From contig NZ_CP021497.1 of NCBI RefSeq assembly GCF_002776555.1, forward strand, positions 186,001 through 250,000: a stretch of DNA of 64,000 nt. Direction: 5' to 3'. This document shows, piece after piece, positions 38,723-48,277 of the stretch; the first letter of the stretch is position 1; each line of letters begins with the position of its first letter. This DNA comes from Candidatus Legionella polyplacis. Lineage in GTDB: Bacteria > Pseudomonadota > Gammaproteobacteria > Legionellales > Legionellaceae. The position numbers and the translations under genes were made by a program. The notes below the pieces were generated by a model. The model saw only the letters and a list, made by a program, of their open reading frames with translations, was not told the origin of the DNA and did no database searches.

Positions 38723-39462
38723 TAATTTAAAAAACCAAAAAAAACTTTATAATTTATATTAAACCTATTTTTATAATTATTAATAATTTTTTTTAAATCC
38801 GTTATTAACAACTTGTTATTACTGTAATTAGCACCTAATTTTTTTAAATATCTAATAAACTCAATCGAATTTAAAAATTCAAGTGAAAATTCTTTAATAT
38901 TATAAATATAATTATTTAATTTTAAAGAAACTAAATAATTTTCCATATCCTTTGTAGATGGATATTCATATACAGGAATAGGCAATGAAGATTCTAAAAA
39001 AAAACTAATCCAATTTTTAAATGTTCCATCTAACAAACAAGTAAAAGCAAAAATAATTGAATTACTAGAAAAATATTCTAATAAACTTTTAACATTAGTT
39101 ACCCATTGAATAGAAAAATTTGAAATAACAAGATCATGAAAATTAAAATTTTTATTTTCCATATCGCTCATGACAAATTCAATATTCTCATTTAATAATC
39201 TTTTCTTAGCTTGCATTAACATATTAAATGATATATCATTTAATACTAATTTACTTTTTGGGAAAAAATCTAATAAAACTTCTGCTACATAACCGGTTCC
39301 AGTCCCTAAATCTAATATAGAATAAGGATAAAAATTAGGAAAATATTTTTTTAAATATTTAACTAAAATCAAAGCACATTTCCTTTGAATTGAAGCAACA
39401 CTATCATAAGACAAACTTGCTTTATCAAAATTATTTCGTATAAATTCTTTATTTAATTTCAT
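38722..39462 (-). CDS. bioC: Malonyl-ACP O-methyltransferase
   Basis: BioC methylates malonyl-ACP so that fatty acid synthesis can build the pimeloyl chain. The 246-residue protein is a Rossmann-fold methyltransferase with the SAM motif ILDLGTGTGYVAEVLLDFF (about residues 49-67). The family N-terminal FDKASLSYDSVASIQRKCA precedes it, and SNFSIQWV follows as motif IV. The start overlaps bioH by 14 bases. BioC identity rests on these motifs and on context. Confidence 0.92.
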   Translation of the reverse strand: MKLNKEFIRNNFDKASLSYDSVASIQRKCALILVKYLKKYFPNFYPYSILDLGTGTGYVAEVLLDFFPKSKLVLNDISFNMLMQAKKRLLNENIEFVMSDMENKNFNFHDLVISNFSIQWVTNVKSLLEYFSSNSIIFAFTCLLDGTFKNWISFFLESSLPIPVYEYPSTKDMENYLVSLKLNNYIYNIKEFSLEFLNSIEFIRYLKKLGANYSNNKLLITDLKKIINNYKNRFNINYKVFFGFLN

Positions 39463-40102
39463 TCAAAAAATTTATAATTTTCTTATATACAAAAGAACAT
39501 TCATAAATTCCTAAACAATGATTACCTGTATCAATTGTAATTATATTACAACTCTTACCAAAGTTATCATAGATTAAATCTATAGGAACTATATTATCAT
39601 TCTTAGATGCCAATATCAAGATTGGAACTGATATATCAAATTTTAAATTAAAATTGTAAATAAATTTAAGATCCCTTTTTAAAATGAATTTATTAATATT
39701 TTTATTATATATACATTTAAAACCACAACGTTTATAAAAAAACATTAATGCATTTCTTTCATTTCTGATAAAAAAATCCCATAATACATTAAATTCATTA
39801 CTTCTTTTTTTTCTTAAATACTCCTCAAAACCTAAAAAATTTATAAAAGATTGTATTCCAATTAATGCTTTAAACTTTAAGGATGATAATAATAACTTTA
39901 AAAAACCTAAAGAATGTCCAATACCAACAAATTTTTTAGAATACTTATTACGCAATAAATCTAATAAATACATATTACTATTATAAAAATAGCCTACATC
40001 TAATAAATAATAGTTCATATTAAAAAAATATTTTTTTATCAAAAATTTAAAGTAATTTTTATCAAATCCCCATCCATGACAAAAAACTAAATCATACTTC
40101 AT
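39449..40102 (-). CDS. bioH: Pimeloyl-ACP methyl ester esterase (BioH-like alpha/beta hydrolase)
   Basis: BioH removes the methyl ester from pimeloyl-ACP methyl ester and so ends chain extension. The 217-residue protein is an alpha/beta hydrolase. The oxyanion region is FCHGWGFD near the N-terminus, and the nucleophile elbow is GHSLG (serine about residue 64). An acidic residue lies in SKNDNIVP and a histidine in TGNHCLGI. It is shorter than E. coli BioH (256). BioG or another esterase type is possible, but the GHSLG elbow and gene order favour BioH. It overlaps bioF by four bases (ATGA). Confidence 0.85.
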   Translation of the reverse strand: MKYDLVFCHGWGFDKNYFKFLIKKYFFNMNYYLLDVGYFYNSNMYLLDLLRNKYSKKFVGIGHSLGFLKLLLSSLKFKALIGIQSFINFLGFEEYLRKKRSNEFNVLWDFFIRNERNALMFFYKRCGFKCIYNKNINKFILKRDLKFIYNFNLKFDISVPILILASKNDNIVPIDLIYDNFGKSCNIITIDTGNHCLGIYECSFVYKKIINFLNEIK

Positions 40103-41238
40103 ATAACTTTTATAGCCTCTAATAAACTATTTATCTGTTCATCTGAATGACTAATATTAACAGCAATACGTAATCTTGAACTACCAGGAGGAACAGTGGG
40201 TGGCCTTATTGCAGAAACAATTATTTTTTTTTGTAAAAGCATATTTTTAACATTAATTACAGAAATATTTTTATTTAAAAAAATAGGTATAATATTAGTA
40301 GAAGAATTTCCAGTATTAAATCCAAAATAATTTAACTTTTCTCTTAAAAAATTAGATTTTTTATGTAAAATAAAACGTTTATCAGATAAATCTTTAATTA
40401 ATTTCCAAGCTTTAAAAACTGCACCAATCAACATTGGAGGTAAAGAAGTAGAATAAATAAAACCAGGACAACAATTAATTAAATAATTTTTAATAACTTC
40501 TGAACACGCTATATAAGCACCAAAGCATCCAATTGCTTTACTAAAAGTACCTAAAACCAAATGAGGAATTTCACTAAGATCTATCATACTAGATAAACCA
40601 TATCCTTTATCACCTATAATTCCAGTAGCATGTGCCTCATCCAAATATAAAAACGCATTATATTTTTTAGTAAGAAAAAATATTTCTTTTATTAACAATA
40701 TATCACCATCCATTCCAAAAACAGTTTCTGTCACAATAAATTTAGAATTTGTCCAATTATTATATTTTTTTAACAAATCATTTAAATGTTCCATATCATT
40801 ATGTCTATATCGAATTAACCTAGCTTTGCTTAAAAATACAGCTTGATATAAGCTAGCATGATTTAATCGATCAAAAAACACAATTGGAACATTCTTTAAA
40901 ACAGATCGATTAAGTAAACTACTTAATACAGAAATATTTGCTTGAAATCCAGAATTAAAAATTAAAGATGATTCTGTTTTCTTATCTTTAGCAATTTGAA
41001 ATTCTAATTTTTCAAAAATTCTTCTATTTCCAGAAATTAATCTAGAACCAGTTGATCCTATTCCATATCTTTTCATAAATAAACTAACTTCCTTACATAA
41101 AATATTTAATTTACTAAAACAAAGATAATCATTTGTAGAAAAATCAATAAAACTTGATAAATAATTAATAGAAGGAATTACTCTATATCTTCCTTTATTC
41201 CTTAATGTAGTGTAATATCGATTATATAATTTATACAT
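40099..41238 (-). CDS. bioF: 8-amino-7-oxononanoate synthase
   Basis: BioF condenses pimeloyl-ACP with alanine to give KAPA. The 379-residue PLP enzyme (alpha-oxoamine synthase) shows DFSTNDYLCFS, GIGSTGSRLISGNRRIFEKLE in two parts, FLYLDEAHATG with the PLP aspartate, and the lysine in LGTFSKAIGCFGAYIA (about residue 235). Length is normal (384). It is the first minus-strand gene; its start codon is only 33 bases from that of the divergent bioB. The upstream spacer shows only a weak purine stretch as ribosome binding site. Confidence 0.96.
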   Translation of the reverse strand: MYKLYNRYYTTLRNKGRYRVIPSINYLSSFIDFSTNDYLCFSKLNILCKEVSLFMKRYGIGSTGSRLISGNRRIFEKLEFQIAKDKKTESSLIFNSGFQANISVLSSLLNRSVLKNVPIVFFDRLNHASLYQAVFLSKARLIRYRHNDMEHLNDLLKKYNNWTNSKFIVTETVFGMDGDILLIKEIFFLTKKYNAFLYLDEAHATGIIGDKGYGLSSMIDLSEIPHLVLGTFSKAIGCFGAYIACSEVIKNYLINCCPGFIYSTSLPPMLIGAVFKAWKLIKDLSDKRFILHKKSNFLREKLNYFGFNTGNSSTNIIPIFLNKNISVINVKNMLLQKKIIVSAIRPPTVPPGSSRLRIAVNISHSDEQINSLLEAIKVI

Positions 41239-41271
41239 AATTTATCTTACTATTTTATAGGAGAATGATAT

Positions 41272-42219
41272 ATGAACAAAACATGGACATTTGAAAATAC
41301 AAAAAAAATATTTAACATGCCATTTCCTGAATTAATATATAATGCACAAAAAAATCATAAAAAACATTTTAGATCTAACGAAATACAAATCAGCACATTA
41401 CTAAGTATAAAAACAGGAAAATGCCCTGAAAATTGTTCATATTGCTCACAATCTATACATCATAATACCAATATTAAATCAAAACCTCTACTAAATATTG
41501 AAAAAATTATTCAAAAAGCCAAAGAAGCTAAACAATCTGGAAGCACTAGATTCTGTATGGGAGCCGCTTGGAAAGGACTACATAATAAAGATATGAATAC
41601 AATTTGTAACATTATTAAAGAAGTAAAAAAATTAAATTTAGAAACCTGCGTAACACTTGGATCATTAAATGAAAATCAAGCAAAAAAACTTAAAGAAGCT
41701 GGATTAGATTTTTATAATCATAATATTGATACATCTAAAGAATATTATAATAAAATTGTAACAACTAGAACATTTGAAGACAGAATAAAAACATTAGACA
41801 ATATAAGAAAAGCAAATATTAAAATTTGTTGCGGAGGAATAATTGGAATGGGAGAATCTAATGATGATAGAATAAAGATGTTGGTAATTTTAGCTAATAT
41901 GAATGAACCACCAGAATCCATACCAATAAATATGCTTGTAAAAATAAAAGGAACACCTTTTGACAATATAGAAAATGTTGATCCTTTTGATTTTATACGT
42001 ACAATAGCAACAGCAAGAATAATCATGCCAAAATCATCAATTAGATTATCAGCCGGAAGAAATAATATGTCTTATGAATTACAAGCATTATGTTTTTTAG
42101 CTGGAACCAATTCTATATTTTACGGAGAAAAATTACTTACTTCTAAAAATACTCCTACAATAAAAGACGATATTTTATTTAACAAACTAGGATTAAAAAA
42201 AATAGAACTATATTCTTAA
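41272..42219 (+). CDS. bioB: Biotin synthase (radical SAM)
   Basis: BioB inserts sulfur into dethiobiotin, the last step of biotin synthesis. The 315-residue protein has the radical-SAM motif CPENCSYC (about residues 51-58). Further segments are [10 protein letters not shown], the cluster cysteine in [28 protein letters not shown], and the arginine of the 2Fe-2S site in [13 protein letters not shown] lies eight bases before the ATG. It is divergent from bioF, so it needs its own promoter within or near the bioF 5' end. Length is slightly below E. coli (346), as in other symbionts. Confidence 0.97.
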   Translation: MNKTWTFENTKKIFNMPFPELIYNAQKNHKKHFRSNEIQISTLLSIKTGKCPENCSYCSQSIHHNTNIKSKPLLNIEKIIQKAKEAKQSGSTRFCMGAAWKGLHNKDMNTICNIIKEVKKLNLETCVTLGSLNENQAKKLKEAGLDFYNHNIDTSKEYYNKIVTTRTFEDRIKTLDNIRKANIKICCGGIIGMGESNDDRIKMLVILANMNEPPESIPINMLVKIKGTPFDNIENVDPFDFIRTIATARIIMPKSSIRLSAGRNNMSYELQALCFLAGTNSIFYGEKLLTSKNTPTIKDDILFNKLGLKKIELYS

Positions 42220-42340
42220 AATATAATCAGAAAAAATTATTAATTTTTTTATAAAATTCAATTAAAATTACTATATACTAAATTGTATATCCTATATATG
42301 TACAATACAATAAAATATAAAACATTGTTAATACATAAAA

Positions 42341-42359
42341 TACTACTAAATCAGTAGTA
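42341..42359 (-). terminator. Hairpin between convergent bioB and gcvT
   Basis: The stem TACTACT (42341-42347) pairs perfectly with AGTAGTA (42353-42359) around a five-base loop. Reading the minus strand, TTTTATG follows, so it may end gcvT transcription. It may also act as a barrier for bioB. The stem is short, so the call is tentative. Confidence 0.4.
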
Positions 42360-42489
42360 AGATAACTCTTATAGCAAATAAAATATACTTCTCCTATTAA
42401 AATCAATAATAATAATCGAGTAAAAAAAACAATAAAAAACTACTTCTAATTTTATCTTTCATATAACACACAACATAATATACAAAAGC

Positions 42490-43569
42490 TTATCTAACAA
42501 ATTTTAACTTACACACTTTAGCTAAACACAACTTACCATAAATTAATACATGTACCATATTATCTGTATTTTTCCAAGGAACACGAGCAAAAGCAATAGA
42601 TTTTTTTAAAAAAGGAGAATATACTCCACTAGTAATAACTCCTGTATCATTACTAGATAATAAAACTTTAAATCCATTTCTCATGATTTTTTTATCACTA
42701 ATAATAAGACCAATCAACTTTGTTGGAGCTCCATATTTTTTTTGTAAAAATAAAGAATTCATTCCAATAAAATCACGATCTTTAGGAATCCATTTTATCG
42801 TCCATTCTAATGATGATTCCAAAGGAGTTACTTTTTCATGTATATCTACACCACTTAAAACCATTCCTGCTTCTAATCTTAAAATATCTCTAGCTCCTAA
42901 TCCACAAGGATTTATATTACTTTCTAATAAAGTATTCCAAAAATCAACTATATATTTTTTTAATAAAATGATCTCTAATCCATCTTCACCAGTATAACCA
43001 GTTCTAGATATAAAAAAATAATCAAAAATTATAAAACCAAAACGATCAAGATTTTCTACCACATTATCTTTTTTTAAATTCAATATATTTACTATTTTAC
43101 TAATTGCATCTGGACCTTGTACTGATAACATTCCGAAATCATTACGTTCTATCATCTTCACTGAAAAATACTTACTCACATTAAATATCCATTTTAAAAC
43201 TTTTATACGTGTAGAAGCATTAAAAACTAATCTATAATAATTATTATTACATTTATATACAACTACATCATCTATAATGCCACCATAATTATTACACATA
43301 CAACTATACAATGATTCATTATCAAATAATAATGTAATATCATTTGTCAATAACTTTCTAAGAAAAGAAATACTTTGACTACCTGTTATATCAACAATAG
43401 TCATATGAGAAATATCAAACATTCCACATCTTTCTCTAACATATAAACACTCTTGAACTATAGAACCATAATGCAATGGCATAATCCAATTATGAAATCT
43501 AACCAATTTAGCGCCTATCTCGATATGTGAATTGTATAAAATTGTTTTAATATTAAACCTCTTACACAC
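42490..43569 (-). CDS. gcvT: Aminomethyltransferase (glycine cleavage system T protein)
   Basis: GcvT takes the aminomethyl group from lipoylated H protein and forms methylene-THF and ammonia. The 359-residue frame shows MPLHYGSIVQECLYVRERCG in two parts near the N-terminus, DISHM, and YNASTR-like VFNASTRIKV. FGMLSVQGPDA, SRTGYTGEDGLEI and LGARDILRLEAGMVLSG follow. The start is uncertain. I give the GTG at 43569, but it has no ribosome binding site. An AAGAGG at 43563-43558 lies six bases before an in-frame ATT (43551) that would start the protein exactly where homologues begin. gcvPB is divergent; gcvH and gcvPA are not nearby. Confidence 0.93.
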   Translation of the reverse strand: MCKRFNIKTILYNSHIEIGAKLVRFHNWIMPLHYGSIVQECLYVRERCGMFDISHMTIVDITGSQSISFLRKLLTNDITLLFDNESLYSCMCNNYGGIIDDVVVYKCNNNYYRLVFNASTRIKVLKWIFNVSKYFSVKMIERNDFGMLSVQGPDAISKIVNILNLKKDNVVENLDRFGFIIFDYFFISRTGYTGEDGLEIILLKKYIVDFWNTLLESNINPCGLGARDILRLEAGMVLSGVDIHEKVTPLESSLEWTIKWIPKDRDFIGMNSLFLQKKYGAPTKLIGLIISDKKIMRNGFKVLLSSNDTGVITSGVYSPFLKKSIAFARVPWKNTDNMVHVLIYGKLCLAKVCKLKFVR

Positions 43570-43802
43570 AATATAAATTATAAAAAAAATTAATTAATTG
43601 TTAACTAATATTAATTAGTATCGTACTATAATTGTTAAATGAAACAAAAAATTTAATTTTTATTTTATTTTAAAAACTAAATATACTATTATAATATATT
43701 TTATAATATTCAATATTACTTAATATATCTATAAAAATAAAATTATATCTATACTATTAAAATTCATAATAACAAAACATTTTTATTATAAACAAATAAT
43801 AT

Positions 43803-45266
43803 ATGCTAATATTTGAATTATCTGATTCAGAAAAAAAAATAAAAAATAAAATCTTAAAAAGAATAAAAAAAAATAAAACATTTTTACCTATTCCAGAAAA
43901 ATTTATAAGAAAAACTTTACCATATATACCAAATAATTCAAATTTACAAGTAATAAGACACTACACAAAATTATCTCAAAAAAACTATTCCATCGATACA
44001 AATTTCTATCCATTAGGATCTTGCACAATGAAGTATAATCCTAAAGAAATAAAAAAAGCATCATCCAAATCAGAATTTATCAACCAACATCCACTAACAA
44101 ATATTTCTTCTAATCAAGGAACATTAAAAATATTATATGAGCTACAAACTTATCTATCTGATATTTCAGGAATGCCTGGAGTTTCACTAACTCCTATGGC
44201 AGGATCTCAAGGAGAATTTGCAGCAGTATCTATGATAAAAGCATACTTTGATTCTAAAAAAGAATTTCATAAAAATGAAATTATAATCCCAGAAGACGCT
44301 CATGGAACCAATGCAGCATCTGCATCAATGTGTGGATTTAAGGTAATTACAATACAATCTAATATAAATGGAAATATTAATATCAAAGATTTAAAAAATA
44401 AGATAGGGGAAAACACAGCCGTACTAATGCTAACCAATCCATCAACATTAGGATTATTTATAGATAACATAAAAAATATTTCTGATATTGTACACCAATA
44501 TAAGGCTTTTTTATATTATGACGGAGCTAATCTTAACGCTATTTTAGGAAAAATAAAACCAATAGATATGGGATTTGATCTAATGCACATTAATTTACAT
44601 AAAACATTTGGAACCCCACATGGAAGTGGAGGACCAGGATCAGGACCAATAACAGCAAATGCTAAATTAACACCATATTTACCTATTCCATTAGTAAAAA
44701 AAAAATATAAAAATTTTTATTATTGGAGTGATTATAAAGAAAATCCAAACAGCATTGGAAGACTATCATGCTTCATGGGTAATATCAATGTATTAATACA
44801 TGCATACTTTTATATCAGATTACTAGGAAAATCTGGTCTATCCCGTGTTTCCGATTATGCTACTTTAAATGCAAACTATTTACTATCTAAATTAAAAAAA
44901 ATAGGATTTTCACCAGTTTACCCATCAAAAATAGCATCACATGAATTTTTAATCACATTAAAAAATGAAAAAATAAAATATAAAATATCTGCAAAAGATC
45001 TAGCAAAACGTTTATTGGATTACGATATACATCCTCCAACAATTTACTTTCCCATATCTATACCAGAATGTTTATTAATAGAACCAACAGAAACAGAATC
45101 TAAAAAAGAATTAGATTATTTTATCAAGATTATGAAAAAAATATACAATGAAATAACTAATAATTCTAACAAATTAGAAAACGCTCCTCACAAACTATCT
45201 ATAAAACGAATCGATGAAATAAAAGCTAACAAAAAATTAAATCTTAACTATTTTAAAAAAACTTAA
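43803..45266 (+). CDS. gcvPB: Glycine dehydrogenase (decarboxylating) subunit 2
   Basis: GcvPB is the PLP-carrying half of the two-subunit P protein that decarboxylates glycine. The 487-residue protein shows FYPLGSCTMKYNPK, LTPMAGSQGEFA, EDAHGTNAASASMCGF, and the PLP lysine in INLHKTFGTPHGSGGPGSGP (about residue 263), ending with EPTETESKKELD. Its partner GcvPA must be supplied from elsewhere if the system works. The gene stands alone, divergent from gcvT across 233 bp, followed by fumC. Confidence 0.95.
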   Translation: MLIFELSDSEKKIKNKILKRIKKNKTFLPIPEKFIRKTLPYIPNNSNLQVIRHYTKLSQKNYSIDTNFYPLGSCTMKYNPKEIKKASSKSEFINQHPLTNISSNQGTLKILYELQTYLSDISGMPGVSLTPMAGSQGEFAAVSMIKAYFDSKKEFHKNEIIIPEDAHGTNAASASMCGFKVITIQSNINGNINIKDLKNKIGENTAVLMLTNPSTLGLFIDNIKNISDIVHQYKAFLYYDGANLNAILGKIKPIDMGFDLMHINLHKTFGTPHGSGGPGSGPITANAKLTPYLPIPLVKKKYKNFYYWSDYKENPNSIGRLSCFMGNINVLIHAYFYIRLLGKSGLSRVSDYATLNANYLLSKLKKIGFSPVYPSKIASHEFLITLKNEKIKYKISAKDLAKRLLDYDIHPPTIYFPISIPECLLIEPTETESKKELDYFIKIMKKIYNEITNNSNKLENAPHKLSIKRIDEIKANKKLNLNYFKKT

Positions 45267-45273
45267 TTACTTT

Positions 45274-45318
45274 ATCAAATATTAAATTTGATTAAATTAT
45301 TAATACTTATAAAGTATT
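45274..45318 (+). terminator. Tandem A/T-rich hairpins after gcvPB
   Basis: Two small inverted repeats follow the gcvPB stop codon. ATCAAAT/ATTTGAT (45274-45292) has a five-base loop, and AATACTT/AAGTATT (45302-45318) has a three-base loop; TATAAAATAAATTT follows. Position suits a weak terminator, but A/T-rich sequence makes such repeats likely by chance. Confidence 0.3.
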
Positions 45319-45446
45319 TATAAAATAAATTTATTTTCCTAAAATCTTATCTAAACTAATATATATTTTACTAAAAAACTGATATAATCAAAAATGTAAT
45401 ATTTTACTTATTTATCTATTAAACATTTAAAACTTATATAGAAATT

Positions 45447-46829
45447 ATGAACAAAACTAGAAAAGAACATGATAGTATCGGAACTATTCATGTTCCTTCA
45501 TCAAAATATTGGGGTGCTCAAACACAAAGATCTATAGAAAATTTTAATATTGGCACAGAAATTATGCCATACGAAATCATACACGCATTTGGAATATTAA
45601 AAAAAGCATCAGCGTTAGCCAATTATGAATTAGGAAAATTAAACAAAGAAAAAACAAAATTCATTGTAAAAATATCTGAAGAAATTATTTCAGGATCATT
45701 AAACGATCATTTTCCATTAAAAGTATGGCAAACAGGAAGTGGAACACACTCCAACATGAATATTAATGAAGTGATTTCTAATAGAGCAATAAAAATTGGA
45801 AATATAAAAAACAGTAAAAATTTTATTCATCCAAATGATGATGTAAATATGTCACAATCATCAAATGATACATTTCCAACAGCCATGCATATTGCTGCGG
45901 CTATTTTATTACACACAAAACTTATACCAACTTTAAAAGAACTTTATAATGAACTTTATAAAAAACAAAAAAAATTTAAAAATATTATTAAAATAGGAAG
46001 AACTCATTTACAAGATGCAATCCCAATGACATTGGGACAAGAATTTTCCGGATACGCATACCAAATACTTTCTTGTATAAAAAGAATAAATAAAATTCTT
46101 CCAGAATTATATCAAATAGCTATTGGTGGAACAGCAATAGGCACAGGATATAATGCCCCAAAAAATTTTTCTAAAATAGCTTCAAACTATATTGCAAAAA
46201 TAACAAAAATCCCATTTATTCCAGCAAAAAACAAATTTTCTTCACTATCTTCGCATGAACCAATAGTCATCATACATAGTGCACTTAAAACATTAGCATG
46301 CGCATTAATAAAAATCGCTAATGACGTAAGATGGCTATCATCAGGACCAAGATGCGGAATAGGAGAATTAATACTTCCAGAAAATGAACCTGGATCATCC
46401 ATAATGCCAGGAAAAATAAATCCAACACAATGTGAAGCATTGATTATGGTATGTATTCAAGTTTTAGGAAACGACAATTCAATATCTTTTGCAGCAAGCC
46501 AAGGAAATTTTGAATTAAATGTGTGTAAACCACTGATAATTTATAATTTTATACAATCTATCAATCTTTTATCTGATGCATGCTTATCTTTTAAAAAACT
46601 TTGTATTGAAAAAATAAAACCAAACTATGAAAAAATAAATCAACATGTACAAAATTCTTTAATGTTAGTTACAGCTTTAAATCAACATATCGGTTACGAC
46701 AATGCAGCAAAAATAGCAAGAACAGCTTATGAAAATAATATTTCTCTAAAAGAAGCTTCAGCTAAACTAAATATTTTAACAAAAAATAAATTTAAACAAT
46801 ACGTAAATCCAAAAAAAATGATCTGTTAA
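45447..46829 (+). CDS. fumC: Fumarate hydratase class II
   Basis: FumC hydrates fumarate to malate in the TCA cycle and needs no iron-sulfur cluster. The 460-residue protein has [14 protein letters not shown], the substrate-binding [19 protein letters not shown] region near residue 98, and [36 protein letters not shown] comes next, then the superfamily signature [15 protein letters not shown] (about residues 316-330). Length matches E. coli (467). It is convergent with dnaB. Confidence 0.97.
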   Translation: MNKTRKEHDSIGTIHVPSSKYWGAQTQRSIENFNIGTEIMPYEIIHAFGILKKASALANYELGKLNKEKTKFIVKISEEIISGSLNDHFPLKVWQTGSGTHSNMNINEVISNRAIKIGNIKNSKNFIHPNDDVNMSQSSNDTFPTAMHIAAAILLHTKLIPTLKELYNELYKKQKKFKNIIKIGRTHLQDAIPMTLGQEFSGYAYQILSCIKRINKILPELYQIAIGGTAIGTGYNAPKNFSKIASNYIAKITKIPFIPAKNKFSSLSSHEPIVIIHSALKTLACALIKIANDVRWLSSGPRCGIGELILPENEPGSSIMPGKINPTQCEALIMVCIQVLGNDNSISFAASQGNFELNVCKPLIIYNFIQSINLLSDACLSFKKLCIEKIKPNYEKINQHVQNSLMLVTALNQHIGYDNAAKIARTAYENNISLKEASAKLNILTKNKFKQYVNPKKMIC

Positions 46830-46860
46830 AAAAAACAAATGTTTAAAATAAATAATTCAC

Positions 46861-46883
46861 AATATTTAATATTAATAAATATT
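46861..46883. terminator. Hairpin between convergent fumC and dnaB
   Basis: AATATTTA (46861-46868) pairs with TAAATATT (46876-46883) around seven bases, in the 83-bp gap between two convergent genes. It is followed by a T-rich stretch on the plus strand. All pairs are A-T, so it is a weak candidate for a shared terminator. Confidence 0.3.
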
Positions 46884-46912
46884 ACATTTTTATACAAAAA
46901 ATAAAAAAAATA

Positions 46913-48277
46913 TCATTTATTAAAAAATAAATCTTCAAATCTTGTATATTGTCCTAAAAATGCAACTTTTACTTTTCCAATAGGACCATTACGTTGCTTA
47001 GCAATAATAATTTCGGCAATACCTTTATCCGGACTATTCTCTCTATAAACCTCATCACGATAAATAAAATAAATTATATCAGCATCTTGTTCAATTGCAC
47101 CAGATTCACGTAAATCAGACATAATAGGTCTTTTATCATATCTTTGCTCTAAGCTTCTATTTAACTGTGATAACGCAATAATAGGAACATTTAATTCTTT
47201 AGCTAAAGATTTTAAACTTCTAGAAATTTCAGAAATTTCTGCAGTACGACTATCCATTCTAAAACCTGGAATTTTCATAAGCTGTATATAATCTATAATA
47301 ATCAATCCAATAGAATCTTGATCCTTTATTAATCTTCTAGAACGAGCCCGAATCTCTACAGGACTTAAAGCTGGAGTTTCATCAATAAATAAAGGAACTT
47401 CTGATAATAAATTTACTGTAGAAATAACTCTTGGCCAATCTTGTTTATTAAGTTTTCCAGTCCTTAATTTATGTTGATCAACCCTAGCCAAAGAAGATAT
47501 CATCCTTATGATGATAGAATCAGAAGGCATTTCCATTGAAAATACCAAAACAGGCTTTTTATTTTGTATAACTACATGCTCTGCAATATTCATAGCTAAA
47601 GCAGTTTTCCCCATTGATGGTCTACCAGCTACAATAATAAAATTAGAAGACTGCAAACCAGATGTTTTTTCATCTAAATCACTAAGTCCAGTAGATAATC
47701 CAGTTATTTTTTTATTATTACTATATAAACTATTTAACTTTTTCATTGTTTTAGATAAAATAATTTTTATCTTTTCTGGACCTCCTTTTCTTGAAGTTTG
47801 ATTAGCAATAGAAAATATTTTTGTTTCTGCAAAATCCAAAAGATCATTAATATTCTTTTCTCCGAGATTATAAGAAAAATTAGCAATTTCATTTGCAACC
47901 TCTATCAATTGACGTTGAACCGATTTTTCCCTTACAATATTGACATAAGCAAAAATATTTGTTACACCAGGAATTCCATTTACTAATTCAAATAGATAAG
48001 ACTCACCACCAATATAATCTAATTTATTTATTGATTTCAACATATCAATTAAAGTAACTATATCAACTGGATGATTTTTTTTTATTAATTCAGATATGGA
48101 TCTATATAATATAGAATGTTCATTACGATAAAAATCTGTCTCACATAACTTTAAATGAATATCATCCCATATTTGATTATCTAAAATTAATCCACCTAAA
48201 ACACCTTGCTCAGCTTCAAAAGAATATGGTAACGACTTACAATTTTTAAATAACTCTTTCTTAAAATCTACTATCAT
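46913..48277 (-). CDS. dnaB: Replicative DNA helicase
   Basis: DnaB is the hexameric helicase at the replication fork. The 454-residue protein has the N-terminal primase-interaction domain (LPYSFEAEQGVLGGLIL). The RecA-like motor carries Walker A GRPSMGKTALAMNIA (about residues 216-230), Walker B LIIIDYIQLM, ALSQLNRSLEQR and the arginine-finger region SDLRESGAIEQDADII. Length is near E. coli (471). rpsR/rplI, often upstream in other bacteria, are not beside it. Confidence 0.97.
   Translation of the reverse strand: MIVDFKKELFKNCKSLPYSFEAEQGVLGGLILDNQIWDDIHLKLCETDFYRNEHSILYRSISELIKKNHPVDIVTLIDMLKSINKLDYIGGESYLFELVNGIPGVTNIFAYVNIVREKSVQRQLIEVANEIANFSYNLGEKNINDLLDFAETKIFSIANQTSRKGGPEKIKIILSKTMKKLNSLYSNNKKITGLSTGLSDLDEKTSGLQSSNFIIVAGRPSMGKTALAMNIAEHVVIQNKKPVLVFSMEMPSDSIIIRMISSLARVDQHKLRTGKLNKQDWPRVISTVNLLSEVPLFIDETPALSPVEIRARSRRLIKDQDSIGLIIIDYIQLMKIPGFRMDSRTAEISEISRSLKSLAKELNVPIIALSQLNRSLEQRYDKRPIMSDLRESGAIEQDADIIYFIYRDEVYRENSPDKGIAEIIIAKQRNGPIGKVKVAFLGQYTRFEDLFFNK

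Noticed and set aside
36639..42489. Attachment-site repeats flanking the biotin cluster
   Set aside because: I looked for a copy of the tRNA-Arg 3' end near 42.2-42.5 kb and found none; no integrase gene is present.
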